Source: Streptomyces sp. CBMA29 (lineage in GTDB: Bacteria > Actinomycetota > Actinomycetes > Streptomycetales > Streptomycetaceae). From it: DNA of 64,000 bases. The position numbers and the translations under genes were made by a program. Below, one piece after another: positions 53,310 through 61,826 of the stretch; position 1 is the stretch's first letter; each line of letters begins with the position of its first letter. Below the pieces are notes generated by a model. It made no database searches. It saw nothing but the letters and a program-made list of their open reading frames with translations, and had not been told where the DNA came from. Location of the stretch: positions 33,608 through 97,607 of the forward strand of contig NZ_MECL01000088.1 in assembly GCF_014596445.1 (NCBI RefSeq). The letters run 5' to 3'.

Positions 53310-53364
53310 TCCCGGTGACCAGCGCATTTTCCCTACGGGACTCAAAATGGGCTGGTCACCGGGA
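53310..53364. repeat. Long inverted repeat between MFS gene and biosynthetic operon
   Basis: Arms of 21 bases (TCCCGGTGACCAGC plus GCATTTT) pair with one mismatch across a 13-base loop. It is a strong hairpin or a two-site operator. There is no T tract. It sits about 510 bases before the operon start and 206 bases past the MFS stop. Confidence 0.7.
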
Positions 53365-53423
53365 CGCCGTCGCATTACTGACCAGATCGGTCAAAGTGAA
53401 TTCCTGTGAAGCGCGGCGACAAC

Positions 53424-53466
53424 GACAGTGGCGGCGGGCCGCTTCCGCGGGCCCGCCGCCACTGTC
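53424..53466 (-). terminator. Terminator-like hairpin after the MFS gene
   Basis: A perfect 17-bp stem (53424-53440 with 53450-53466, GACAGTGGCGGCGGGCC) with a nine-base loop, about 104 bases past the MFS stop on the minus strand. It should separate MFS transcription from the biosynthetic operon. Confidence 0.75.
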
Positions 53467-53569
53467 ACGCTCGCCGTGCGGCCGCCCGTCGTACGGCGCC
53501 GCGGGCGGTCCTCCTGAGCCGGCTCAGTGCTGCCCGGCGGGTGCCGTCAGTGCTGCCGAGCGGGTGCCG

Positions 53570-55180
53570 TCAGCGCTGTCCGGCCGGCGCCGCCTCGCGG
53601 ACGGACTCCTCGCCCTCTTCCGGCAGCTCGGGCAGGATGCCGGTCAACGCGCTCTCGTGCAGGTCCTTGTGGCGCAGCGTCAGCGCGGCGATCACCGCGG
53701 CGACGAAGGCGAACACGGCGCACAGGGTCATAGCGTCGTGGAAGCCAGTGGTGAACGCGTCGCGCCCGGCGGCCAGCACCTTGTCGGCCAGGCCGGGGCC
53801 CGCCGAGTGCGCGGCCTCGTCGATGCTGCCCGCGCTGATCCCGTTGGCGATCTTGTCGCTCTGGGCGCTGGTGAGCGTGGCCGCGGCGTCGGACGCCTTG
53901 AAGGCGCTGGTGACGTGGTTCTCGAAGAACGCACCCGCGACCGCGATGCCCAGAGCAGTTCCCACCTGCTGGAACGTCTCGCTGATGCCGGAGGCGACAC
54001 CGGCCTTGGCGGGTTCCGCGACACCGATGGCGAGCGCCGCACGGGTCGGGTTGAACAGGCCGAAGGCGAAGCCGATCACGATCAGGGCAGGGATCAGCGA
54101 GGTCCAACTGTCGCTCGCGTTGCTGAGGTGGAGGAGGAGCAGACCGATGCCCAGGGCCAATTGGGAGGTCGCCACGAGGACCTTGAAGGGGACCTTGCCG
54201 ATGAGTCCGCCGGCCAGCGCGCCGAAGAAGAACATCGCCAGCGTCAGCGGCAGGAAGCGCAGGCCCGCGGACCAGGCGGAGGCGCCCTCGACGCTCTGCA
54301 GATATGTCGTGACCAGGAAGATCGGAGGCAGACCTGCCGCGTTGGCGAGGAAGGTCGTCGCGGACATGCCGAGGAAGGTGCGGTTGCGGAAGAGCTGGGT
54401 GTCGAACATCGCCTGCTCGCCGCGGGACCGCGCCACCGCGAGGAAGACCGCCAGGCACACCGCGGCCACCGCGTACAGCGCGATGTTGGTGCCGGAGAAC
54501 CAGCCGTCGGTGTTCCCGCGGATGATGGCCAGCACCAGCGCGGCCAGCGAAAGGGTGAAGGACACCATGCCGGCGAAGTCCGGTGCGGCGGCGCTGGGCA
54601 GCCGCGATTCGCGGACCCTGCGCATCGCGATCAGAACGGTGACCAGGCCGACCGGCACATTCAGATAGAAGATCCAGCGCCAGCCGGGGCCATTGGTGAG
54701 AGCGCCGCCGATGAGCGGTCCCGTGGCGACGGCGAGTCCCACCGCGGCGCCGAACGCGCTGAACGCAGTGGCGCGTTCCTTGCCGCGGAACTCATGGCCG
54801 AGCAGAGCGGGACCGACCGCGAACATGATGGCCCCGCCGACACCCTGGACTCCGCGGCTGACATTCAATACCCCGATATCCCCGGCCAGTCCGCAGGCCA
54901 GCGAAGCCGCGGTGAAGATGACCAGGCCGATCAGGAAGAGCCGCTTGCGGCCGGTCCTGTCCGCCACCGATCCGGCGGTCACCAGGAAAGCCGCGAGCGT
55001 CAGCGCATACGCGTCGAACACCCACTGCATACCGCTGAAGCTGGCGTGCAGTGAATCATGAATGCCGGGCAGGGCGACCGAGACCACACTCAGGTCCAGC
55101 ATGAGCATGAATGTGCCGACGGATACCACTGCCAGGGTCCACCACCTTAAAGCAGCGGGGGGGTGGGGCGTTTCGGTCAT
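53570..55180 (-). CDS. MFS multidrug exporter (DHA2, 14-TM type)
   Basis: 536 residues, about 14 membrane helices. MLDLSVVSVALPGI in helix 1, RGVQGVGGAIMFAVGPALL and GPLIGGAL (antiporter motif C-like) are characteristic of EmrB/QacA drug:H+ antiporters. It probably exports the product of the neighbouring cluster or gives self-protection. ATG 55180; codon 11 is TTA. An imperfect palindrome at 55372-55386 upstream could bind a repressor, but no TetR/MarR gene is adjacent. Confidence 0.88.
   Translation of the reverse strand: MTETPHPPAALRWWTLAVVSVGTFMLMLDLSVVSVALPGIHDSLHASFSGMQWVFDAYALTLAAFLVTAGSVADRTGRKRLFLIGLVIFTAASLACGLAGDIGVLNVSRGVQGVGGAIMFAVGPALLGHEFRGKERATAFSAFGAAVGLAVATGPLIGGALTNGPGWRWIFYLNVPVGLVTVLIAMRRVRESRLPSAAAPDFAGMVSFTLSLAALVLAIIRGNTDGWFSGTNIALYAVAAVCLAVFLAVARSRGEQAMFDTQLFRNRTFLGMSATTFLANAAGLPPIFLVTTYLQSVEGASAWSAGLRFLPLTLAMFFFGALAGGLIGKVPFKVLVATSQLALGIGLLLLHLSNASDSWTSLIPALIVIGFAFGLFNPTRAALAIGVAEPAKAGVASGISETFQQVGTALGIAVAGAFFENHVTSAFKASDAAATLTSAQSDKIANGISAGSIDEAAHSAGPGLADKVLAAGRDAFTTGFHDAMTLCAVFAFVAAVIAALTLRHKDLHESALTGILPELPEEGEESVREAAPAGQR
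55148..55150 (-). other. TTA codon at codon 11 of the MFS gene
   Basis: The sequence reads GCT GCT TTA AGG TGG. As with the TrpB-like gene this predicts bldA-dependent translation, so exporter and pathway would be switched on together. Confidence 0.8.
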
Positions 55181-55454
55181 GCCGACTCCAGAGTGTGGAA
55201 AGTCGCCGTATCCGGCGAATCTGGCTGCTGACTATGGATGTTGACCATGCCGTGGTGGAAGCACCGCTGCCGAGGCGCCCCGCGTCGGCGCACAGGCCGA
55301 TCCAGGGTGCTGGCCGATGATCGCGGTCGGCGCCGGTGCCGTCAATTGCCCCATGGGGCATGGCTGAGCATGTGTACAACGTATACCCTACACACGCTCG
55401 CGCGCACCCGCATGAAGATGTACGTCGGGTGTCGGCATATGCGCGCGGGTTCGC
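55181..55454. promoter_or_regulatory. Upstream region of the MFS gene
   Basis: About 270 bases without a supported gene. It should contain the MFS promoter and includes GTGTACAACGTATAC at 55372-55386. Confidence 0.45.
55372..55386. promoter_or_regulatory. Candidate operator upstream of MFS gene
   Basis: GTGTAC-AAC-GTATAC, a two-arm palindrome with one mismatch per arm, 192-206 bases before the MFS start. It resembles TetR-type operators in size. Low-level support only. Confidence 0.35.
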
Positions 55455-55472
55455 AAAGACAGCGTCTTTTTT
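55455..55472 (+). terminator. Small hairpin with T run
   Basis: AAAGAC-AGC-GTCTTT followed by TTT. It looks like an intrinsic terminator in the plus direction but overlaps the stop of the minus-strand membrane protein; no plus-strand gene lies before it. Confidence 0.35.
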
Positions 55473-57198
55473 ATCCGCAACTCCTTTTAGCGCGACTGTA
55501 TATGCTGTATAGGCGGTAGTCGCCGGCGGACGGCGCGGTGATCCGCGTCCAGCGGCCCGCGCGGCTCACGCATCCGCCGGTCACCCGGAACCAGGGCGAC
55601 CAGGCGACGCGGACGACGGTGCTCCCGGCCTTCGGCAGCCGGACCGTCACGTCGGCCTCGCCCGCCCGCAGCACGCGCGCGGGCGCCGAGGCCAGCTGCA
55701 CCGGGCGCGCCACCGCGAAGACCGTCCAGTACGGGTCCCGCCAGACCGGCCGCAGCCAGTCGGGGCGGGCGCCGGTGGCGAGCAGCGCGGCCTCGGCCGC
55801 GCCGGGGCCGCCCACGTCGCCGTGGGGCAGCACGACATACGCCACCGCCCAGTCGTCGAGCCAGCGGCGGTAGGCGGCGGCCGGAAGCGTCCCGTCCGGC
55901 AGCGTCCCGCCGTAGAACAACCGGTCCCGCTCGACGTCGAGTTGGCGGTTCCAGCCGCGGGCGTTCTGGACGACGTCGGCGAAGGCGGTCGACTCGCGGT
56001 GATTGCGGGCGGGAACGACCTCGACGCGGTGCTGGTCGGCGTGCAGTGCGCGCAGCGCGCGGGTCACCCCCTCGGTGTGCGAGGCCCAGCCGGGGACGGC
56101 GGTGGACATGCTGAGTTCTCCGACGGTCTTGCCGACCAGCGCGAAGCCGTTCTGACCGAGGGCGCAGAGCAGCACGGCGGCGAGGACCGCACCACGTACG
56201 GAGGTTGGGGCGGGCATGAGGGCAAGGCCGCGGCCCCGCCCGAGGGATGGGCGGCGGCGTCGGCGTCCGGCCACGCGTTCCGCCAACGCCGCCGCCAGCA
56301 GCGGGAGTCCGGCGATCCCGGCCAGCCGCTCGACATTGGTGCCGACGGGCGAGGCCACACAGGCGGTGAGCACCGTGCCGAGCGCGTACGCGACCGCCCC
56401 CACCCGGACCGTGCGCCAGGACCGGGGTGCGGCCAGGGCGAGCGCGGCGGAGGTCACCAGCGGGCACACCATCGCCGCGCCGCTCATCAACTGCTCGCCC
56501 TGGAAGGGGAAGAGCACGTACACCGCGCCCAGCACGAGCGCCGGCGGCGCCGCCAGGGCGAGCGCGGCGGCGCGGCGGCCCGCCGCCAACAGGCCCGCGC
56601 CCGCGACCCACAAGAAGAGCGCGGCGACCGGGCTGGCCATCGCGGTCAGTGCCGCGAGGGCCGCGGGCACCGCCCAGCGGTCCGGCGCCCTTCGCACCCG
56701 GCACAGCGCGAGCAGCCCGAAGGCGACGCCGACCGCGAAGGTCGTGCGCCCGCAGGCGATGTCGCACCACTGGCAGACGGCGCCGAGCAGCGCCGGGACC
56801 ATCGGCCGCCGCACCCCGGACCGGACGAGGAGCACCGCCATCGCCCAGGTCGCCACCAGACCGGCCGTGACGGAGACGGCGCGGACCCCCGCGTACGCCA
56901 TGAGCGGTGGGGTCAGCACGCTGTAGTCCATCGTGTGCATGCCGCCGTACCAGGCGAGGTTGTACGGCGCGGCCGGGTGGCGCCGGGCGAAACCGGCCCA
57001 GGCGACCTGGGCCGCGAGGTCGCCGCCGCCGGTGGCCAGCAGCCACGCCCAGAGCGCGTACAGCGGCGCCGCCGCCACGACGACGACCACCGGGACCGGC
57101 CAGTGCGGCCACCGGCGTGCGGGCAGCGCCTGGTCCGTCCATTGGGTGCGCCGCGGCAGCACCGCGGTCCGTCCGGGAGGAACATACTCGGTATACAT
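55471..57198 (-). CDS. Multi-TM membrane protein, possible glycosyltransferase-like
   Basis: About 576 residues with roughly ten hydrophobic helices in the first 400 residues (VPVVVVVAAAPLYALWAWLL and others) and a soluble C-terminal domain (about 400-576). Overall it resembles actinomycete integral membrane proteins that carry lipid-linked glycosyltransferase or related domains, but no diagnostic motif is certain. The ATG at 57198 lies inside a 17-bp-armed palindrome and has no ribosome site; GTG 57162 is an alternative. It is divergent from the DUF4032 gene. Confidence 0.65.
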   Translation of the reverse strand: MYTEYVPPGRTAVLPRRTQWTDQALPARRWPHWPVPVVVVVAAAPLYALWAWLLATGGGDLAAQVAWAGFARRHPAAPYNLAWYGGMHTMDYSVLTPPLMAYAGVRAVSVTAGLVATWAMAVLLVRSGVRRPMVPALLGAVCQWCDIACGRTTFAVGVAFGLLALCRVRRAPDRWAVPAALAALTAMASPVAALFLWVAGAGLLAAGRRAAALALAAPPALVLGAVYVLFPFQGEQLMSGAAMVCPLVTSAALALAAPRSWRTVRVGAVAYALGTVLTACVASPVGTNVERLAGIAGLPLLAAALAERVAGRRRRRPSLGRGRGLALMPAPTSVRGAVLAAVLLCALGQNGFALVGKTVGELSMSTAVPGWASHTEGVTRALRALHADQHRVEVVPARNHRESTAFADVVQNARGWNRQLDVERDRLFYGGTLPDGTLPAAAYRRWLDDWAVAYVVLPHGDVGGPGAAEAALLATGARPDWLRPVWRDPYWTVFAVARPVQLASAPARVLRAGEADVTVRLPKAGSTVVRVAWSPWFRVTGGCVSRAGRWTRITAPSAGDYRLYSIYSRAKRSCG

Positions 57199-57220
57199 AC
57201 TGAGTATGTATACCGAGTAT
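57184..57220. promoter_or_regulatory. 17-bp-armed palindromic operator in divergent promoter
   Basis: Perfect inverted repeat (57184-57200 with 57204-57220; ATACTCGGTATACATAC and its complement, TGA between). Its AT-rich content stands out from its surroundings. It overlaps the start of the membrane gene and lies 82 bases before the DUF4032 gene, so it may control both. Confidence 0.75.
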
Positions 57221-57301
57221 GGTCGGGTGAGCGCCACCGCTTCCCCTGCGGGGCATGGCAGCATCGGGGCGACCGGGACGAGGAAGCGAGAGGCGCACAC
57301 C

Positions 57302-58540
57302 ATGCCGTTGCAGATCACCGCCACCGACGCGGAGCACCCGTCGGCGCTGCTCGACCTGGAGTGGAACCTGCCGCTGGAGGAGTGGCCCGACACCTCACTG
57401 GTCGCGCTGCCGCGCGGCATCTCCCGGCACGTCGTGCGCTTCGCGCGGGCCGGGGACGAGGTCGTGGCGATCAAGGAGGTCAGCGAGTGGGCGGCCGTAC
57501 GCGAGTACGGGCTGCTGCGGGACCTCGACCGGCTCGCGATACCGGCCGTGGACCCGATCGCGGTGGTGACCGGGCGGGCCGCCGCCGACGGCACACCGCT
57601 GGAGCCCGCGCTCATCACCCGGCACCTGAACGGCTCGCTGCCGTACCGCTCGATGTTCGAGACGACGATGCGCCCCGACACCGTCAACCGCCTGCTGGAC
57701 GCGCTCGCCGTCCTCCTCGTACGGCTCCACCTGGTCGGTTTCGCCTGGGGCGACTGCTCGCTGTCCAACACGCTCTTCCGCCGTGACGCGGGTGCGTACG
57801 CCGCCTACCTGGTGGACGCCGAGACCGGGCAGATCCAGCCCGAACTCACGCGCGGGCAGCGGGAGTACGACATCGAGCTGGCCCGGGTGAACATCGCGGG
57901 CGAGCTGATGGACCTCGAAGCGGGCGGCTCGCTGCACCCCTCGGTCGACCCGGTCCCGTTCGGCGAGGCGATCGTCCGCCGCTACGCCGACCTGTGGCAC
58001 GAGCTGACCCGCGAGTCCGTCTATCCGGCCAGCAAGCGGCACTACATCGACCGCAGAATCCGCCGCCTGAACGACCTCGGCTTCGACGTCGCCGAGATGC
58101 AGATCGAGCGCTCACCCGCGGGCGACACCGTGACCTTCCTGCCCAAGGTCGTCGACGCGGGCCACCACCAGCGCCAGCTCCTGCGCCTGACCGGCCTCGA
58201 CACCGAGGAGAACCAGGCCCGCAGCCTCCTCAACGACCTGGAGTCCTGGATGGCCACCCAGGACGACCACGCCCCCGCCGACGGCCTGCCCGCCGCCCGC
58301 CCCGAAGTCCTCGCCCACCGCTGGCTGCGCGACGTCTTCCGCCCCGCCGTCCGCTCGGTCCCCCAGGACCTGCGCGCCCGCATCGACCCGGCGCAGATCT
58401 ACCACGAACTCCTCGAACACCGCTGGTACCTCTCCGAACGCGCCCAGCGCGACGTGGGCCTCGACGCCACGGTCGAGAGCTACACCACCGAAGTCCTCCC
58501 CCGCCTCCCCGCCCCCGCCCTGCCGGCGGACGGCGAGTAA
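57302..58540 (+). CDS. DUF4032 kinase-like protein
   Basis: 412 residues. The first half has a protein-kinase-like core: the catalytic-loop equivalent FAWGDCSLSNTLF (Asp and Asn) and the metal-binding Asp in YLVDAETGQ, as in Kdo/InaA-like lipopolysaccharide kinases. The DUF4032 C-terminal part follows (RRLNDLGFDVAEMQIERSP). Substrate unknown. ATG 57302 after GAGAGG. DUF4032 proteins are common in actinomycetes as uncharacterised kinases. Confidence 0.83.
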   Translation: MPLQITATDAEHPSALLDLEWNLPLEEWPDTSLVALPRGISRHVVRFARAGDEVVAIKEVSEWAAVREYGLLRDLDRLAIPAVDPIAVVTGRAAADGTPLEPALITRHLNGSLPYRSMFETTMRPDTVNRLLDALAVLLVRLHLVGFAWGDCSLSNTLFRRDAGAYAAYLVDAETGQIQPELTRGQREYDIELARVNIAGELMDLEAGGSLHPSVDPVPFGEAIVRRYADLWHELTRESVYPASKRHYIDRRIRRLNDLGFDVAEMQIERSPAGDTVTFLPKVVDAGHHQRQLLRLTGLDTEENQARSLLNDLESWMATQDDHAPADGLPAARPEVLAHRWLRDVFRPAVRSVPQDLRARIDPAQIYHELLEHRWYLSERAQRDVGLDATVESYTTEVLPRLPAPALPADGE

Positions 58541-58690
58541 GGCTCAGTGCCTGTCCGGCCCCAGTCGCGGTCGAACGGTGCCGGTCGGCAGGGCAGGGGC
58601 GCGGAGGGCGAGCGTGGCGCGGCTTTCCCTGACCGCCTCGTTCGTAGCGCTGCCGGTCGCGGGCCTTCCGGGCGGTCCCGGCGGCGGGTG

Positions 58691-60394
58691 TCAGAGCGCC
58701 GCGAGCTCCGGTAGCAGGTCCGCCGCGAGCGACACGTCAGGGGTCAGCGCCCGGTCCTCGGTGGCCGTGGGCAGCGCGGAGTCCAGGACGGCGAAGACCG
58801 GCGCGTGCGTACCGTCGCCCGCCGACAGCGCGGGAAGCGCCGGGTGCAGGCGCAACGCCCGTACGGCGGCGACGAGTTCGCAGGCGAGCACGAGCCGGTA
58901 GGCGTCCACGGCGCGCAGCGCCTGCCGGGTGGCCTGGGAGGCGAAGCTCGCGGCCTCCTCGACCCCGCGCGAGAGCACCGCGTGTCCGGCGGAGGCCGGT
59001 ACGGCGCTGGCGCGTATCTCCGCGAGGGCGGAATTGGCGCTGTACTCCAGGATCATCATGCCCGAACTGGCCGCCGAGCCCCCGGCGAGGTAGGAGCGCA
59101 GACCGGTGATCCCGGGGTCGCCGAAGGCGGTCAGCCGGGCGGCGGACAACTGCGCGGTCTGGAGCACGGCGAGGCAGAGGTGGTCGAGCGCGAGCCCGAC
59201 CGGCGTGGCCATGAAACCGCCGTGGTGGTAGGCGACCGGCCCGCCGTCCGGTCCCTCCTCGCCGATCAGCGGGTTCTCCGAGGGGCAGTTGACCTCGACG
59301 TCCAGAATCCGGCGCAGTGTCCAGGCCGCCTCCAGCGCCGGGCCGTGCACCTGCGGGAAGGCCCGGAAGCCGTACGGGTCCTGGATGCGGCGGCCGGTGG
59401 CGCGCGGCCGGTCGGGGACGCCGAGCAGTCTGCGGACCTCGGCCCCCGCGTGCAGCGCGCCCGGATAGGGGCGGATGGCGAGGGCGGGGGCCGCGTACGC
59501 CTCAAGCGAGCCGGAGACGGCGGCCAGCGAGAGGGCCGTCACGGCGTGCGAGGCGCGCAGCAGGATGTCCAGGTCGTGGCAGACCAGCGCGGCCTGCCCG
59601 AGGGTGAAGGCGCCGCTGCTCATCAGCGCGAGCGCGTCGCCCTGTTGGAGGGTGACGCGGCCGGGGAAGGGCGCGGGCACCGCGGCCGGGTCCAACCCAT
59701 CGGCGGACGGCGGCACTTCACCGTCGGACGACGGATCGGACGACGGCGAAAGCGAAGGAGACGGCGAAGACGAGGACAGCGGCGACGGCCACGGCCCCTC
59801 GCGGAAGGCGTCCGCCGGATCCGGCTGCCGCTCCACGTCCTCGTGCAGCCACGGCCGTTCGCCGATCAGCGCGAGACCGGTCTCGGCGAGCGCCGTCAGA
59901 TCCCCGGTGCCGACGGCCCCGTATTCGCTGACCGCCGGGTGCACACCGAGCCGCAGCGCCTCCACCAGGGCCTGGACGACGGCCGGTTGGAGCGCGGAGC
60001 CGCCCGCCAGCGCCTGGTTGGCGCGGACGGCGAGCGCGGCACGGACCTGGCGGGCCGGGAGCAGCGCCCCGACCCCGCCCGCGTGGCTGCGCAGCAGCCG
60101 CAGGTCCTGTCCCGCCTGGTCCTCGTCGCTGACCGGCACGAGCCGGTTCGCGCCGACGCCGGTGTGCCGCCCGTACATCCGGCCCGCGGCGGCGGCCTGC
60201 CGCGCGGCCCGCCATGAGCGGTCCGCGCGGGCCAGCGCCTCGGGCGGCACGGTGGGTACGGCCGTCCGGTCCGCGATCCGCGTCACGGCATCGGCGTCCA
60301 GGCCGGCGCCGTCGAGCACCACGAAGGCCCCCTCCTCGGCGGAGGGTGCCGTCGTGCGGTGCGTCGGCGTCTCGGAATCAGAGGCTGTACCCAC
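58691..60394 (-). CDS. Histidine/phenylalanine ammonia-lyase relative lacking the MIO triad
   Basis: 567 residues of the HAL/PAL superfamily. The catalytic Tyr loop MYGRHTGVGANR (Tyr74) is kept, and the C-terminal helices (SANSALAEIRASAVPASAGHAVLSRG) match the fold. At the MIO site the canonical GSVGASGDL is GAVGTGDL at residues 159-166, one residue short and without Ala-Ser-Gly, so the MIO electrophile should not form. A Ser/Pro insertion lies near residues 195-230. It starts at a GTG 27 bases after the binding-protein gene, so they are probably one operon. The MIO-less state recalls ergothionase-type lyases. Confidence 0.8.
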   Translation of the reverse strand: MGTASDSETPTHRTTAPSAEEGAFVVLDGAGLDADAVTRIADRTAVPTVPPEALARADRSWRAARQAAAAGRMYGRHTGVGANRLVPVSDEDQAGQDLRLLRSHAGGVGALLPARQVRAALAVRANQALAGGSALQPAVVQALVEALRLGVHPAVSEYGAVGTGDLTALAETGLALIGERPWLHEDVERQPDPADAFREGPWPSPLSSSSPSPSLSPSSDPSSDGEVPPSADGLDPAAVPAPFPGRVTLQQGDALALMSSGAFTLGQAALVCHDLDILLRASHAVTALSLAAVSGSLEAYAAPALAIRPYPGALHAGAEVRRLLGVPDRPRATGRRIQDPYGFRAFPQVHGPALEAAWTLRRILDVEVNCPSENPLIGEEGPDGGPVAYHHGGFMATPVGLALDHLCLAVLQTAQLSAARLTAFGDPGITGLRSYLAGGSAASSGMMILEYSANSALAEIRASAVPASAGHAVLSRGVEEAASFASQATRQALRAVDAYRLVLACELVAAVRALRLHPALPALSAGDGTHAPVFAVLDSALPTATEDRALTPDVSLAADLLPELAAL

Positions 60395-60421
60395 TGCGCT
60401 GTATCGGTCCCGCTGCCGGGC

Positions 60422-61393
60422 TCAGCCGAGGCCGATCGAGGTCAGCCAGGTCTTGGCGACCTCCAGCGGGTCCTTGTTGTCGCTCTGCACCTGGGTGTCC
60501 AGGGCCAGCAGCGTCGCGGTGTCCAGCTTCGCCGACACCGCGTTGAGCGCGGCGACGCCCTCCTTGGACAGACCGCTCTTGTAGACCAGCGGGATGATGT
60601 TCTCGAACCCGAAGAGATTCTTCGGGTCCTGGAGGACGACGAACTTCTCCTTGGGGATGCTCGGGTCCGTGGTGAAGACGTCGGCGGCCTGCACATTGTT
60701 GTTCTTCAGGGCCGCCACGGTCAGCGGGCCGCCCGCGTCGAGCGCCTTGAACGACTTCGGCGTGAGGTTGTAGACCGACTTCAGGCCGACCAGGCCCTGC
60801 TGCCGGGTCTGGAACTCGGGAGAGGCGCCGATGGCGATCTCGGAGCCGTACTTCGCCAGGTCCGCGATCGTGGACTTCTCGGTCAGCTTGTACTTCGCGG
60901 CGGTTGCCGCGTTGACCGTCAGGGAGTCCTTGTCCTCGGCCGGCGCCATGTCGAGCAGCGTCAGCTTCGGGTCGAGCTTGGCGAGTGCCGCCTCGTTGGT
61001 GGCCTGGGCCGTCGTGGGCGTGGCCTTGGCGTCCAGGTATGCCAGCAGTGCGCCGTTGAACTCCGGCAGTACGGTCAGTGAACCGTTCTTCAGCAGGCCG
61101 TAGGTGGTCTCCCGGCTGCCGATGTTCGGCTTGTAGCTGACCTTGATCCCCTTGGCCTTCAGGGCCTCGCCGTAGATGTCGGCGATGAGGATGCTCTCGG
61201 GAAAGTTGTTGGAGCCGACGACCACGGTGTCGCCGCTCGCCTTCGACCCGGCCAGCGGGTCCTTGGCCTTGTCGGAGCCGGAGTCACCACAACCCGCGAG
61301 CAGGGGCGCCGCGACGGCGGCGACGACGGCGACCGCCGCGAGGCGGCGTATGTGGCTCGGGCTGGACCAGGTGCTCTTCACGTGAGAAGTCAC
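60422..61393 (-). CDS. OpuAC/ProX-type substrate-binding lipoprotein
   Basis: 323 residues from GTG 61393 with GGAAGCGG upstream. Signal peptide and lipobox AAPLLAGCGDS (lipidated Cys near residue 34). The binding domain reads as OpuAC: VVVGSNNFPESILIADIYGEAL, YKPNIGSRETTYGLLKNGSLTVLPEF, SEIAIGASPEFQTRQQGLVGLKSVY. The family binds choline, glycine betaine and related quaternary amines, and ergothioneine in some members. No permease or ATPase gene is adjacent, so either it pairs with one elsewhere or works as an orphan. Confidence 0.88.
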   Translation of the reverse strand: MTSHVKSTWSSPSHIRRLAAVAVVAAVAAPLLAGCGDSGSDKAKDPLAGSKASGDTVVVGSNNFPESILIADIYGEALKAKGIKVSYKPNIGSRETTYGLLKNGSLTVLPEFNGALLAYLDAKATPTTAQATNEAALAKLDPKLTLLDMAPAEDKDSLTVNAATAAKYKLTEKSTIADLAKYGSEIAIGASPEFQTRQQGLVGLKSVYNLTPKSFKALDAGGPLTVAALKNNNVQAADVFTTDPSIPKEKFVVLQDPKNLFGFENIIPLVYKSGLSKEGVAALNAVSAKLDTATLLALDTQVQSDNKDPLEVAKTWLTSIGLG

Positions 61394-61826
61394 GATTTCC
61401 GCTTCCGGGCTCGGGGAGTTTCGGTCTCTGATCGGGCGTACTCGTGGCGTAGGCGCACCCACACACGCGGACGTACGTCAGGTACGTACACACGTGCGGT
61501 TGCGAGTGCTACCCAGCGATCCAATCCAGCCGCTTCCGCGTCAGTCAAGAGCAGCCTGATCACCGATCGGCATCGATGTCTGAACACCGGTGGATTGGTC
61601 GGGGATTCCCGTTCCGTACGGTGGTGTCCGTAACAAATTATTGATGGTGCGGTCAGGTAGCCGTGGTCAAGACGAGGTAGTCTCCCCGACGTTGGTCACG
61701 GTGCTCGGACAACCGCGGGGAGTATCCGGTCACTTCATTCCGGTTACGTACAGAAGCGTTCATTTTGCGCCACTGTCGTCGTATCCGGTTGTCGGCGAGC
61801 CGGTAGGCGGTTCCGGAGGAGGCTTG
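61394..61826. promoter_or_regulatory. Divergent intergenic region
   Basis: About 430 bases between the binding-protein operon and the sensor gene, with promoters expected for both. It contains the ACGTAC/GTACGT inverted repeat at 61471-61487. No RNA gene seen. Confidence 0.5.
61471..61487. promoter_or_regulatory. Inverted repeat upstream of binding-protein gene
   Basis: ACGTAC-GTCAG-GTACGT, 78-94 bases before the GTG of the lipoprotein gene. A possible operator, unproven. Confidence 0.35.
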
